Assembly (NCBI RefSeq): GCF_000006565.2
Contig: NC_031477.1
Location: 3,933,137-3,997,136, forward strand
Source of the DNA: Toxoplasma gondii ME49
Lineage: Eukaryota; Apicomplexa; Conoidasida; Eucoccidiorida; Sarcocystidae
Direction of reading: 5' to 3'
DNA: 64,000 nt
Below the pieces are notes generated by a model, which searched no databases, was not told the origin of the DNA, and saw only the letters and a program-made list of their open reading frames with translations. This document shows positions 25,062 through 38,500 of the stretch, piece after piece. Each line of letters opens with the position of its first letter. The stretch's first letter is position 1. The translations under genes were made by a program, and so were the position numbers.

Positions 25062-25545
25062 CGTACCGCGCGCTCAGGACACTCCTCTCTGGAGAAGAAA
25101 GATCAGGAAGAAGCGAGAGGAAGGAGAAGAGAAAGATGAGGAAGAAGCGAGAGGAAGGAGAAGAGAAAGAGAGGAAAAGAGGGGGGAAAAGGAAGAAACG
25201 AGGAAGAAAAGAGAAGGAGACGAAGCAGAGGAAGAAAAAGGGGAGCAGAAGGAGAGGAAAAAGAGGAGGAGAAAAATAGGAGAGGGAGGGAATAGGAGAA
25301 AGAAGAGGAGGACAATAAGAGGAGAGGAGACTGAGAGGTTAAGAGAAGACACACAGTGGGCGACGAGGGAGAATAGACGGAGAGAGGATGAGATCCGGCA
25401 GTGAGAAAGGAGGACCAGGGAGGAGGAAGAGGAATCTGTCGAGACAAAAAGAGTTTTGAAGAAGAAGCCAGAAGAAAAGGACGACGCGGAGAACGGCCGG
25501 ATGAGAAAGAAGACACGTGAGAAAGACAGGCGGATGACGATTGAG
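24960..25545 (+). repeat. Polypurine tract covering the TM9SF start region
   Basis: The + strand is almost entirely A and G from about 25080 to 25545, with many GGAAGA, GAGGAA and AGAAGAG units and a near-exact duplication of gaggaagaagcgagaggaag around 25100-25170. The TM9SF coding strand is therefore pyrimidine-rich just upstream of its ATG, as expected of a promoter or 5' UTR tract. Such mirror-like purine runs can form triplex DNA. Confidence 0.55.
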
Positions 25546-28500
25546 CCTGGAGAAACGCGGACTTTGTCTTTTTTCGAGAAAGATGCCGTTAGAGAGACCC
25601 CTGGAAGAAGAGAACTCTTCGCTTTTCTTTGGGAGCTGCGCGACGTTGTCCTCTCTCAAAGCTGGTCGTTTTCTCTCGCCTTGCGTCGACCTTTTCGTGC
25701 GACAGAGCGAGGAGAGGAAAGGAGATTTGGACCGAAAACTCTCGAAGCAGCGCCGAATTCAGAAGAAAAGCGAGTTGCACTCCCAAGACGGAGAGTGGGT
25801 GTCGGAGCCTGCTTCTCGGCGAGAGAGGAAATCCACTTTTTTGAGGAAGAAACGCAAAGACACCGAGAAGACGGTTCGTGCGAAGCAGCCTGCTGCAGGT
25901 GTTGTAGCGACACCCGGCAAGGCTGCCTTCTCGGTTTCTGCTTTGAGTGGAAAACAGCTGTCGATGGCAGAACAGTTCTCGGCGGAAAAAAGGCACTTGA
26001 AGAAAATCTTTTTCAGGCATTTGCGGACAATTCGAACGAGGGAAATTAGTTGTTTCTAAGTCTCCGAGAAAAACTTTCGCCGCCTCAACGGGGGTGCGAC
26101 GTGTATAGGAGTGAAGAAGAGAAAGTCTACCGACGGCGGAGGCTCCTGAAGAGGAAGAGGTGAGGAAGGAAGCGACGCCTTCTCCGCAGAAAAAAAAGAA
26201 AGACAAGTATGGAAAAGCAGGAGGAAGCTGCGTGTCAGAGAACAGAGAGATGCGTAGAACAGAGAAAACGCGAACCGAATATCGGAGCTACGGCAGAACA
26301 GGAAGGTGTCGACCGGTGTCTGGAGAACAAGAGAGAGAAAACGACTAACTGAACTTAGTAGAACTACGGAACGAAGCTGGAAATACACTTTGAAAGGAAA
26401 AAGTCGACGAAGATCTCAAGCGACTCAGAATCCGACAGGTGCGTACGTCTGTATGAAAAAAACGAGGGACGAATCTCCCCGGCACCACGTAAAGCAGTGC
26501 TGCCTCCACGCAAGAATGGAAAAAGACACTGCACCTCACACAAACTCTTAGATGTACAAGTAAACGTGTGCATATATCTAAACAGAGGTTGGAGAAGGCG
26601 ACAGAAACGTCAAGAGACATCTCTTCTATACGCGTGGCACCCTTTTTGAATGATCAGTATATCTATACCTATAGATATCTCTATCTCTACATATCCATAT
26701 GTATATCTATAAATGTGTGTGTGTAGAGATTGAGAGACGGATAGATTCATATCTGTGTCTATGGATTGATATGCATATACATATATATGTATATAGTTAG
26801 AAAAGCTGTTTTTACTCGGACAGGAGGTTGAAATGCTTGAGGCGCCCTGAAACTGGAAGAACTGCAGTGCGAGTGGCTGGCCGCTTCGAATCGTCGTAGA
26901 AGATGGTGTTTTCGTTGCCAAGCTGGATTTCGCGTCGAATCCCGAAGACCGCGGATCCTTGCACTCGCCTTCAGACAAGAACAAAGAACCTCTGTCTCGC
27001 ACATTCGCCATCGTTCCGAGTTCCTAGGAACGCCTTCAAATCCCTCCAGTTTTCCATCCGTTCTTCCCCCCCTCTCGACTGTCTGTACGCCTCTCGTGAG
27101 GGTCTGAGTTGTTCCTTGCTCCAGGAGCTCCTCCTGCGCCTCTTTCTTGAGTGGACACTCGATTTGCCACAGCGAAAAGTAAAGGTCGAATTAGCTCTCT
27201 TTGTGAATGAAGGAGAAATACGGGACTCTCAAACTGTCTGGGGCAGTGCTCTGCCTTAGTTGCTTCCGACACTGCTTCGAAACTTGCCAGTTCCAGAGTC
27301 GAGTCCGACTGAAAAGGGGATTTTCGAGCGCGAGGAAGTCAAACTTCTCGGGCAAAGAATCAGGAACGAAGCACGGCATCAACGTGGAGAGACACCGACT
27401 TGTTGCGACGTTTTGCCGAACCAGCGGGGAGAGCTCTCTGGGATTCTGTCTCTAAAATGTGTATCCAGCTTTCCCCCCTCCCCCCCGATGCCCCCCTCGC
27501 GTTGCCTTGCTGCTTCTTTTAGCACTGACTCTGCCTACTCGCTGTCCAACTGCGTGGAGAGACTCGTCTCCCTTTTAACGAGGAAGATTCTGTGAACTCT
27601 TGCTTCTTCGCTTCTCGCACTCGCCCCCGCCTGCTCCTCCACAGCTCGAGTCCAGCCGGCCTATCTTTCTTTCCATCGAGCTAGTGCTGAATGGAGGGTA
27701 CACCGTCCACCAAGGCCACTTCCGAAATTGCGGAACACAGACACTGTGAGTTAGTGATAGAGAACATGACGGTACTCGGAGTTGGGAGGTCGCGCTCGTT
27801 CCCCGGAAAACGACTTTGGAACCATCGAGATAGATTCGTGCAACGAGGTTCCCGTGCTCTCCGTACAACGCCGGCAGCTCTCTTTTTTCCTCTCGCCCTG
27901 CGACCTGTCTTCCTGTCTTTCGCGAAAAAGCTTCTTTCTGTCACCCCCCTCCCCCCGACGGTCCCTGGACGCAACTGCACCACGGTCTCTTTCCTTCTGT
28001 CTCTGTACGCCTTCTGAGGCCATTGTTTGTGCTGCGAAGTCGTCTCAAAGGCTCCTCAGTTCCTGACTTGGTCGACTCTCAGTCAACGTTTTCACCAAGT
28101 GGCTCTGTGAGTCTCCTAGAGTTAGATGTGAACACAGAATTTCGTTACTTCCTCGAAGAACGGCCATGAAAGTGGAGGCTATCCACTTCCTTGCTCAAGG
28201 CATGAATGAGAAGAACAACAGGAAGCTGGAAATCTGCGGCGAAAGAGACTAGCTCTTCTCGCCAGAATGGGGTGCAGAGGCTTCAGCCTGGGGTCGTGAA
28301 CAGAATTGAATCGAAAACAGTTGAAAACAGTGTGAAAAACTCATTGTGCTACGGTTCTACCGCTGCGAATCCGGACTACAGCTTGAAGGCAAGTCCGGCA
28401 GTTAACTGTCGCGCAGGGAGCTTCGGCGCCGCCCAAAACGTTTCGCTTCTCCTCAGAAAAAACATCACTTTTTATTGGCCGCGGGAGCTGCTGCTGGAAA

Positions 28501-29070
28501 AAGATGCGCACCTCCGACGGTAGTCCCCTTTTCCGGTGAGACTGCAGCCGACGCGCGTTTTACATGCTCTTTGTTTAGCCGCCCACAGACGCGCTTCTCT
28601 GTTCTCTGCTCACTGACGCCGACATGCCCCCCGACACACACCGTAGTTCCACACCCCACACACGATATGTGGAGACGCTCGAAACTGAGGATCAAGTGCA
28701 GGGGGGAGACACGAGAGAGCAGACAGAGAAACTGTTTCTCTCGCGTCTGCGAGTTCCGGTGAGGACAAGCGATTCTGTCCTCGCTCTTGAAAACAGCTGC
28801 TCTTCGCGCCTCTACCGCAGAACAAATATACGAGTGCTTTCATCGCAAAAACGCCGTCGCCTTCCCCGGTAACAAGTCAAAACTGGAACTCCTCACAAAC
28901 GCAGCATCCAAGACAGCTACACACAAAACAGGAGCTACGTCCAGAAAGTAAATCCCCCCAAATCTCCGAGCACACCACATACCCCCTCCACGTGCACAGG
29001 CAGGTATACATACTTACATCAAGACATAAATGCATGTACATACATATATACACATACATATCTCTCTCTT

Positions 29071-29101
<31 letters not shown>

Positions 29102-29171
29102 GTATGTATAGAGATGTGTGTGTAAGGCTGTGTTTGAGAGAAGAAATCTGTCTCCCGAGGAGTTCAGTAGT
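25062..29171. other. Spacer: TM9SF promoter side and clathrin 3' side
   Basis: About 4.1 kb lie between the TM9SF start and the clathrin stop, both on minus. Long open frames occur on both strands at 25456-26206 (197 codons plus, 205 codons minus), but they mirror each other and match no family. The rest holds (TA)n-like runs at 26640-26800 and 29040-29110 and CT-rich stretches near 27450-27500. The portion next to 29172 should be the clathrin 3' UTR. Confidence 0.4.
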
Positions 29172-32100
29172 TTAAAAGGGAGCGAAAGACTGTCCGAGAT
29201 TGGCAGGAGCAGATCCCATCATTCCAGAGGCCCCCAGCGTTGGAGGAAAGGCATTCGACTGCGGAGTGTACGACGGCGGCATGAGGGCGAGTCCGCCCAT
29301 GCCAGGCAACAGTGGAGAACCTGTCGGTGGCATCGTGTAGTCAGGCACATAGTCATTGGGAGCATTTTTCTGTTTTTCTTCTTCCTTCTCTCGAGTTTCT
29401 TCCTTCTTGTCCAGAGCGTCCACTCGCGTCGTCACCTCCCGCACCACCTGCGAGCCACAGGCACATCCACACTTCTACATACTCACACATATGCGTCTCC
29501 ATCTACAACTTCACGAGTGTACAGTCCGAAAAAGTACACATTTATATATATATATACATATAAAAATATACAGATACATATATATATATATATATGCATA
29601 TATGTATATATGCAAAATAGTCTACCAGTGCATACATGTATCCATGAATGTGAAGAGACCAGTGCAGTTTTTCACTCCTTTGTACCTGGATGAGGAACGG
29701 CATGCAGTAGTCCATGCATTTGTGGCGCCAAGCCAGCTCGAGTGCGACGTCAGGCTTGACGAGAGGATAGCAGGTGTACAGACACGCCGCGAAGCCTGCT
29801 GGATCCTCCAAGTCGGCGAGGAAAAATCTGAAAAGATCAAAGCAAATCCTCAATCCAAAGTAACCTAAAGAAACGTTCGACGTCTGCATACATGCCTTCC
29901 TGATCCGACCAATACAAACATATATATATATATATATATGTATATCCCAAGACAGAGACTGCAGCTGTGGATGTGACCAAAACGTTCCTGTTTTCTGTTT
30001 GTCCTTTCAGGACCGGGACTTTATAACTGTAGAAACGCTTCACTTTTCCTGACACAGACCGAACAGGGAACATATTCCGACCGTAGAGCGACGCGAGTTT
30101 CCTCCGAAGCCCGAAGAGAGAAAGCACTTCCCCCTGTCTCCACCCATCGAGATGGCGAGCTTCGCAGAGAGGGGGAAGGTCGGAAGAGCGGCAAACATTG
30201 AGGGCGAACGGGAGAGAAAAAACAGAGAAAGCGGCGTCAGATGAAGCCACGAAAGACAGTCAGATCCAGAAAGACAGGTATGAGATGAAATGAAGCAGAC
30301 ATACACACAAAGACGACGGAACAGTGCGCAGCCGCGAGATCAGACGCAGAAGAAAGAGGAGAATACGAAGAAGGTTCTTACCTCAGAAGATCTCCGACAA
30401 GTTGGGTGTTGCCCGAGTCGCGCGCAGCGTCGATGGCGTCCTGGTATTGTCGATCGCGTTTGGAGAGTTCAATGGCTTGTTTGAATTTTCTGTTTTTCTT
30501 GAAGAGCAGAGCGGCCAATCTGCAAGCGTCGGTGAAAGTCACAATCGAGAAGAAACTGAGGAGATACACGCAGCTGCGCATCAACTCTCAACATCTCCAT
30601 TCGCAGTCGATCTTTCACACACTGTACACCTTCGAGGACATGCAAAGGGGCACCATCTCGTTCGCCAGATTTGCTTGAAAAAAGTTGTCTCATCCATCCA
30701 CGGTTGCCATGGAGTCCTCACGTTCGGTGAGAGTGTCCGAAGCCTCCTTCATCTCCCTCTCCATCATTTCCTTGTTCTTCGCTTTCTTGGTTGCATTCCA
30801 TCTCCACTCTTCACACTCCATCTCGAGTCTCCACGAGTCCCGGCAAAACATGTCATATGTCTGCTCTCGAACAGTTTCTCCCTTCATCCTCTATCTTTGT
30901 CTCCTCTTACCTCCTCTTGTTCTCCTCCTTTTTCTTGCTTTACTACTCTCCTCTCTGTTCCACACTCCTTTCTTTTCTCTTCGTCCTTCTCTTCACCTTT
31001 TCTTCTTCCCTTCACCTTTTCTTCTTTCCTTCGTTTCTTCTCTCCTTCCTTCTCCGCCAGTTTTCTCGTTTGTGCGTACCGGCGCATTTCGACTCTGGGG
31101 TGGTTTTCGAGCGTCTGGGCGAGAGCAAGTTGGTCGAAGTTGTCGTACTCGAGAATGCTTTCTCGGAGTCCGTCTACATCTTCACCCTCCACGAGGAGCT
31201 CGTTGACGGCTTCGTTGACTGCGGTGATGTTCAGGTGCTGCGTCTCGCGCAAGTACTTCTCGACCACGGCGAGATGGCCGGCCTTTCGCACATGCTGCAC
31301 GACCCGCGAGTGGTCGAGCTTCTTGTCCAGAGACTTCAGAAGCAGACAGAGTTGCAGGGGATGGTACTCGAGGTAGAAGCTGATGGCTCGGTAGAACACA
31401 TCGCTGTTCGAGACCTTTTGCAGAATCTGAAAAGCAGGAGAGAGAGGTAACGACCCTTGCATGTCGCCGCCAGAACGGCGAGAAAAGAGAATCTGGGCAG
31501 TCAGCTGGCGCTGAGTGCGGCCGGAAAACGCTGGAGAGACCCCAGCCTGCAGTGCCCACCGCGGAAAAACAAGCTGACGTTCTTCCGGGGAGACACGCTC
31601 TGCGATCCTGAACTCAAGGCATCGACTTCGAAACAACTGAAGCCGCGCGAGAACGGAAACAGAAACGTTCCGAGGGCGAAGGTATCTGCCTTGCTCGGCG
31701 GAACACCGCAGATACACTGCACGTCCTGGACTTTGCGTGAAAAAGGAAAAAAACCTTTTCAACAACCACACAAACAACTAAGCCACACTTCCATGTTAGA
31801 GTCAACTCACACAAGAAGAGACCTATCTACGAAAAGACCACAAGCTCTCCCCAATTCTTCCATTACGTATACATATATATATATATATATACATGTAGAC
31901 ATGTATATATAAATGTATAAATATATATGTATATTGGTATATATATATGTATATGTGTATTTCTCCGTATGCGTGTGTGCATGTAGTGATGTGCATAGAC
32001 AGAGGTGTGGGTGGAGACCGGCGTGAGGTTGGCAACGCGGATTGTGCAGACTTTTTTTTCTGTTTTCGAAAGCTCACCTGGACGAAGAGTTCGTGCGACC

Positions 32101-35100
32101 AAGCTGCAGGGTGCATGATGAGGCAGTTCGCTGCTTGTTCGTATTCGTCGTAGTTCATGTGTAGATACACCGCCTCTTTCCACAGGCTTTGCCGCTCGCA
32201 GGCGCGGATCAACCGGGGAATGTTCACTTTCCCGCTGTGCTGGCGAATGTAGTCCATCAGCTTGCTGCTCTCGTAGGTCGCGTAGAGGACACCCAACTCC
32301 GTGTACAAGCCGACGTGCGTACGCTCTCCCTGCAAACCTTGCTCCTGCAGAGGCACGCGTTTCACAGCGACGGACAGGGTCTCGTCTCACTCTCTTCACC
32401 CTCTTCACTCGCGAAGGTTTTCGGGGAAAGCTCCAGGCTTCCTATAAAGTCCCCGCGGATCGAGATACACGTCTGTTGCACTTTTTTTCTTCTCGGCCGT
32501 CTACGAAAAAGCCTGGAGTCGGCGACCCACCGAAGGACGTGGTTTGTCGAGGAACAGCGTGGACGAACGACAAAAACAGGACGGAAACACGAAGGCATGT
32601 TTTCGAAAGAAAACACAATCTCTGGAAACTGAAAGGCTGAGAACGGGATTTTGATCTTGCGCTCGCGGCGCGGCCGAGACACGAAGGCTCTTGCGTCTCT
32701 GCCCTGGTCCTGTCCACTTTTATTTTCACCTCTGTGCGCGACTGCACCGCGGTTCTCCCGTGGCGTTGTCGCGCTCTTCTTCCGGCTGCTTTCGTCTCCG
32801 AGAAGAAGCCTACCAGGAGCTCAATCAGTTCCTTGAACAGGCACAGTTGTTCGTAGCGTTCGATCAGACTGTCCAGGTGGTCGGGGTGGACGATGAGACT
32901 GAGAGCGGCTGCATGCGCACATTTGAGTTCTCCTTTGCTGAGGGCCGCGAACGCAACTTCCTTCCACGTTTTCGGATTCTTCGCCTTCCGCGCTGCGTCC
33001 ACCGAAGCCGCGAAGTCCTCCAAGCGAACGAAGCAACTCGCCAGCTTCGCGTAGTTCGGCAGTGACGCGTACAAAAGCTTGGCAGCCTGAAAACAGCCAC
33101 CACCACCCAGAGAAGAAGCACGACTTCAGTGAACAGAGAAACCTCCAGCCAGAGACTGACGCATGCGCGTCCATGCCGGCGGTGAACCTAGAGACATACA
33201 CACATGCAGGCGAGCAGACACCGATGTGCATGCATCTGCATGCCTGCGCATCTGTACGCGGCGTCCATGAGGCTGCGTGACTTGCGTCCACGCGAGGTCG
33301 CTCCCCCCCCCTCCCCTGGTAGGTCTGTGCAAGCGAGGGGACTCTCTCTAGGGAAGAGCCGGATGATACGGCATTATCTTTTCAGAGTTCCTCCGCCTTG
33401 AGAAGCGGACTCGAGGCCTGCGAGTTGTCGATTTTGCGCAGACAAGCGTCTCCCCCACCTGCCGCGTTCGCTCGTTCTCGACGTACCTTGTAGCGCTGTT
33501 CAGCGAAGAGCCGGTCTCCGACCGCCTGCACGTTCGCGGTGTTTGTTCCACTGAGAAAGGCGTCCATTTCCTCCAGTCTGTCGGTTTTCGCGTACGCGTA
33601 GACGAGTTCCGAGTCGATGACTTGGTCCTTCACAGTGATCTTCTTTCTCGCCATGAGGAGGAAGTCGACCAGCGCGTCGTACGCGTCCTCTGCAGCCGCC
33701 GCCTCCACCACTTCTTTGTACACGTCGCCGTCGCCGGCCTTCAGGAAACTCTCGATCGCGTCTCGCACCCGCTTCTGCCTCAGCTGCGCGCGCCCCAGCT
33801 TCCTCCACACATCCGCCTCGTTGCAGCGCTGCGCGAACTCGACGGCCCTCTCCAAGTCGGCCTCGCTGCCCTCTTCTGCCGACTTCAGCAGAGTGTCTGC
33901 AGCCTCCCCGAACAGTCCGAACCTCTTGTAAATCGTGAACGCCTCCTCTCGAAGCCCATACTCCATCGCCACCTACGACGCACCGCATTCCCCAAAAAAC
34001 TGCACAGGCTCTTCAGAGACGAGTTCACCGTTGCAAACACACACCCTGAAACGCGCGACTCACTTGTCCCCTCGACCTACACAGGCAGACGCATGGATAT
34101 ATATATATATGTACATATACACATATATATACATATATATATATGTGTATGTACATATGTATTTACACATGTATAAAAGAAACCCAGGATAGTCTCGTGT
34201 GTGTGGGACGAGATCTAGTTTACGGATGCAAAAGATGCCGCGCGGGCATGCGTACCTGGGCAATGGCAGCTCCGTCGTAGTTGTGAAGGCGGTTGACGTA
34301 GTCGATGATTCGGCTGCTGTCCGCCTTCATCGCAGTCAAGATGAGGAGATTCTGCAGGTTCTTGTTGTTGCTAAAGTCGCTGTTGTGGAGCACAATTTTC
34401 TCGAGCAGTTCGATCAACTCGTGGGGTAACTGCGCGTTGATGAACGCATTCACTGCTGCAGAAACTTCGTCTGCAGAGGACGACTCGGGAAGGGCAGAAG
34501 ACACAACCTGGTCGATAGCCTGGCGACGGTGAGGATTCTCCTCACGCAACACATACGCCCACAACTCCGGGGCCTGGCGCTCGACAAGGTATCTGCGCGA
34601 ACGGAACGGGAGAAAAAAACAGAAAAACAAAACGGGGACAATTCAGACAGAGGTGCACGAAAGGAGACAACAGACAACAGGGTCATCCTTCGCTCAGGGT
34701 GATAAAAGCCACCCACTCACGTTCTTCGTCCAGAACGCTTCACTCTTGCACAAGCGCATCTCTCCTCTCACCCTTTCCTCTCTTCTCCACACTCTTCCTC
34801 CTCTTGCGGCCTCTCTCTTCTTCCGTTCGTTCTGCAGCCTTCCTTCTTCTCCCGCGTCTCTCCTTCCTCTCTGTTCTTTCTCTTTCTCTCTTGACCTCTC
34901 TCTTCTTCTCTCGCACCTTCCCCCAGACCGTGCGAATACACCTGTCTCTTCCTCTCTTCTGTTCCTTCGCCTCCCTTTTGTGTTCTTTCTTCTCTTCTTC
35001 CTGCATGTTCTTCGCTTCGTTACCTCGCCTGCAGTCTGAAGAGTCCGTTCTTATTTGTCAGTTCCACGAGCTGTTCGTCGCAAGCACCCCACGCGCGTTT

Positions 35101-35495
35101 GTACGCGGTGAAGGCTAAATGGGGGTCGCGTTCTTCGCAGTACTTGCCCACGACCAGCGAGTCGTAGTACGCATTCGTCTTCAAGAAACTCTCCGCGTCT
35201 CTGAAAAACGAAACACCACTCTCGAGAAAGGCCTCTTTTCAATCCAGCTCATATGCATACAAAACCTATACCCACACATAGAGATACACAGATATGCGTG
35301 TGTATATGTGAAGATTTGTCACTCTACAGAGGTGAAGGCAAGCAAGCAGGCACACCCTCGTACCGACCCTCTATTCTCTCTCCAAACCTCTCCTTCGATT
35401 TGTGTACGCAACACAGGTATTTAAATGTCTCAACGGAAAACGAAGCACGCAAAACCTTCTCTCTACATGAGTACATCCTTCCACATTTAAATAAA

Positions 35496-35531
<36 letters not shown>

Positions 35532-38500
35532 TATGTAGATGTATATGTAGATATATAACTACACACATGTGAAGCAGAAGTGATACCTGTTTGTGTCGAT
35601 GTAGATTTTTGCGAGAGCATTGTGGACGGCCGGTTCTTGATTGCCTTCTGCGACGCGCGCCTCCAGCCACTGAAGAAGAAGACGGAGGCGATTTCTTTTC
35701 TCGAACTCCTCGACGAGCTGTTGAGCCGAGCAGCCGCCGCGGACGCTCTGCAGAAGGTTTCTGATGAAGTCTTCCGCCGCGTCTTGGTCGATCAAAGTGC
35801 CGATCACAAGCGGCGCGTTTGCAGAGTTCACGCGAGATACGTACACCTCGATGTACTTCAGAAGCGAGTTCTTGAACAAATACTCTGCGAGCTCCGTGAC
35901 GTAGCCGTGCAAGTCACAGACGTAAATCAGCGGCCGCGGATCCGGAAGCTTCACTTGCTGGAAAGCCATTCGAAAAGGAAAGGGAGACAAAGAGGGAGAA
36001 GACATTTTAAAACGTCAAAAACAGGCACTGAGGCCCAGATCCCGACAACAGGTGGACGACAGGTGCACACGATGGAGGGAAGTCGGGCATTAGAAGACAT
36101 GTGACTCTCAAGCCTGTTTTTCCATTGAAAATCTGCAACTCACCACCCTCACCGATACCTCGCCACACCCCTGTACATCAGGAGACGTACATGCACACAC
36201 ATCTCCTCATATGCATAATCAAACACCATACATACATGTTTCAGTGCACCCGCATTCGCATGCGTACACATGCACATATATATATATATACTATATATAT
36301 ATATAGTCCATATATATATATATATAGTACATATATATATATATATATGTGCATGTGTATCGAGAACAGCTAGCTGTGTTTCTACCTCTGCGACGTATCG
36401 GTCTGCGTATATTTTTGTCTCGTCGTCGTGTGTGTGCGTTGTTCCTTTACCTTGAGGAACTCCTTGACTCTTTGTGGCTCGTAGCACTTGCTTTCCCTGC
36501 AGACGCGTTCGACCTCTTGCGTGTGGTTCAGTTTCGCGGCTGCCTCGATGTACTTGAAGTGGACTTCTGGGTCTGAGGAGAAGGCGAGGATGGAACCGAG
36601 GAAGTAGAAGACGCCCTCGTAGCTGCTGAACTTTTCGAACATTTCCACAAGCTTCGTCGTGCCGATTTGTCCGTGGAACTTGATGGCGACGGCGACGACG
36701 GCTTGGAGGTTCTGCGACGAGCTCCGCAGCATGTCAGTGAGGATTTCGAGGCTGGCGTCCGGCGGCAGGTTCCCGAAGAACTGCTGCGTGAACTCCTGAC
36801 TGATCTTCCCGCCGGACTGGAGCATGACGCGTTTGATGTCTGCAATGTCCGTGTAGAGCTCCAGGGCGCGCTGCGAGAGCCCAACCTTCTCGCAGAGTGC
36901 AGCGATCTTTGCGCGGTCAAAGTGCGTGAGCATCTCCATTTGGAAGATCGTCTCCGCCACTTGCGGCGAGTGCAAGAGATTCACCTCGAGCAGCCGCGTC
37001 TGCAGCGGCCCTTGCTCCGGCTTGTTCCCCTTCAAAAAGTCGAGCATCAGCGAAGTGAATTCCTGATACTTGTGTTGCTGCAGCAGTACCTCAGACACCT
37101 GCGTCACGTCCGCGAGCGGCGGTTCGCTCGAGAGCAGCTGCTGCGCAAACTTCACGGCGTTCTCGGGATGCACGTTCACCAGGTTCCTCAGCAAGCCGGC
37201 GTAGTCGGCTTCCAGCTTCGTTTCCTTCGCGAACGCGATGATCTCGTCGAAGTTCCCCAACTCCGTCAACGTCTGCAGCACCTTCGCTCCCGCCTTCGCC
37301 TCCCGATAGACCCGCACAGCGAGCTGCGCGTCCAGCGTCCGAACAACGTCGCCCAGCTCCTCTGTGCACTCCAGCTTCCCCTCCCGAAGCCATTTCTCCA
37401 CGAAGTCCTTTCTGCCCTGAACGGCGACCGGCCGCACCAGCTCCAGACTCTCGACTGCGTTCAGACTGTCGTACTCGAGCAGAGTCGAAAAGTAGACCAA
37501 GATGGCGGACGTCTGCCCAGGCTGGGTCGGCACTGACTTGAACTGCTGAATCACTTGCGCAGTCCGCAGCACTCCGCTCTTCAGCGTCGCCGCAATCCGA
37601 GCGGCTGTCTTGAAGTTGCCCGACGCAAAGTGTTGGTTAAACTCCTGAAGAAAATAAAGGGGTAAGGTGGAAAGGCAACAGTGAAAGATTCAACCTGTCG
37701 AGAAAACGCGGACACAAGGCGCGAACAAAGAACGACGAAGCAATCGAGGCGGAGGAGAGAAGAGGCCGAAAAACAAGACGCTCGAGAACAAGACGGCGGC
37801 AATCCGTCCGAGAAAGCCAGTCATCTACATGCGAACGACTCCGCTTTTCGAACGTCGCGAAATCATAAAACTCGACTGCAGAGACATTCACGAGCATCTG
37901 GAAGTCACAGATGGAGACAGAAAGACACTGGTGGATACACAGAAACAAAAATGGATAAAGACACACATCGACATATATCGTTACCGATATATGTATATAT
38001 ATATGTGATGTATACGTGTGTACCATATACAAATCGATATATATCGATGAATCTAGAGATGGCGAGATACATAAAGCCAGCCAAGTACAAAGTTGTAACG
38101 TCGATCGATCGAGAAAGGTAACCTGCAAATGTTTTACCTGCATGAGAGTTTCTTCTGCTCCCGGGAGACCGTATCTTTTCGCCAGACTGGTGGCAATCTG
38201 CTGGCGATTCGGGACGTAGACGAGGGCCTGGTTGATGTACGGAATGAGCGCTTGCAGGTTGATGTTGCACAGGCAAACCAGTCCCCGCTTGTTCACCGTC
38301 AAAATGCCTCCCGTCTGCGGAGAATCTGTCGCAAGGAAGACGGCGTCCTGGAGAATGCGGTGTCTGAAAACAAAGCGGAAACATCTTCTCTTTCCTTCTT
38401 TGAGAGGCACTCGGCTGCGAAGGAGCGACTCGCGCAAAGGGCGAAGACGCAGTCGACAAGGAATTCCTTGCCATAGAAAAACCGAGTAAACGTGGATCAC

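Noticed and set aside
25456..26206. Overlapping open frames of 197 (plus) and 205 (minus) codons
   Set aside because: They mirror each other across the same DNA, lack recognised domains and lie in purine-skewed DNA where stops are rare.
30324..31376. 350-codon frame antisense to clathrin
   Set aside because: It runs across clathrin exons and a CT-rich intron; the clathrin reading on minus is certain, and this frame is very rich in Ser, Phe and Leu.
36667..37536. 289-codon frame antisense to the largest clathrin exon
   Set aside because: It is a shadow of a 398-codon real exon with GC-rich third positions.
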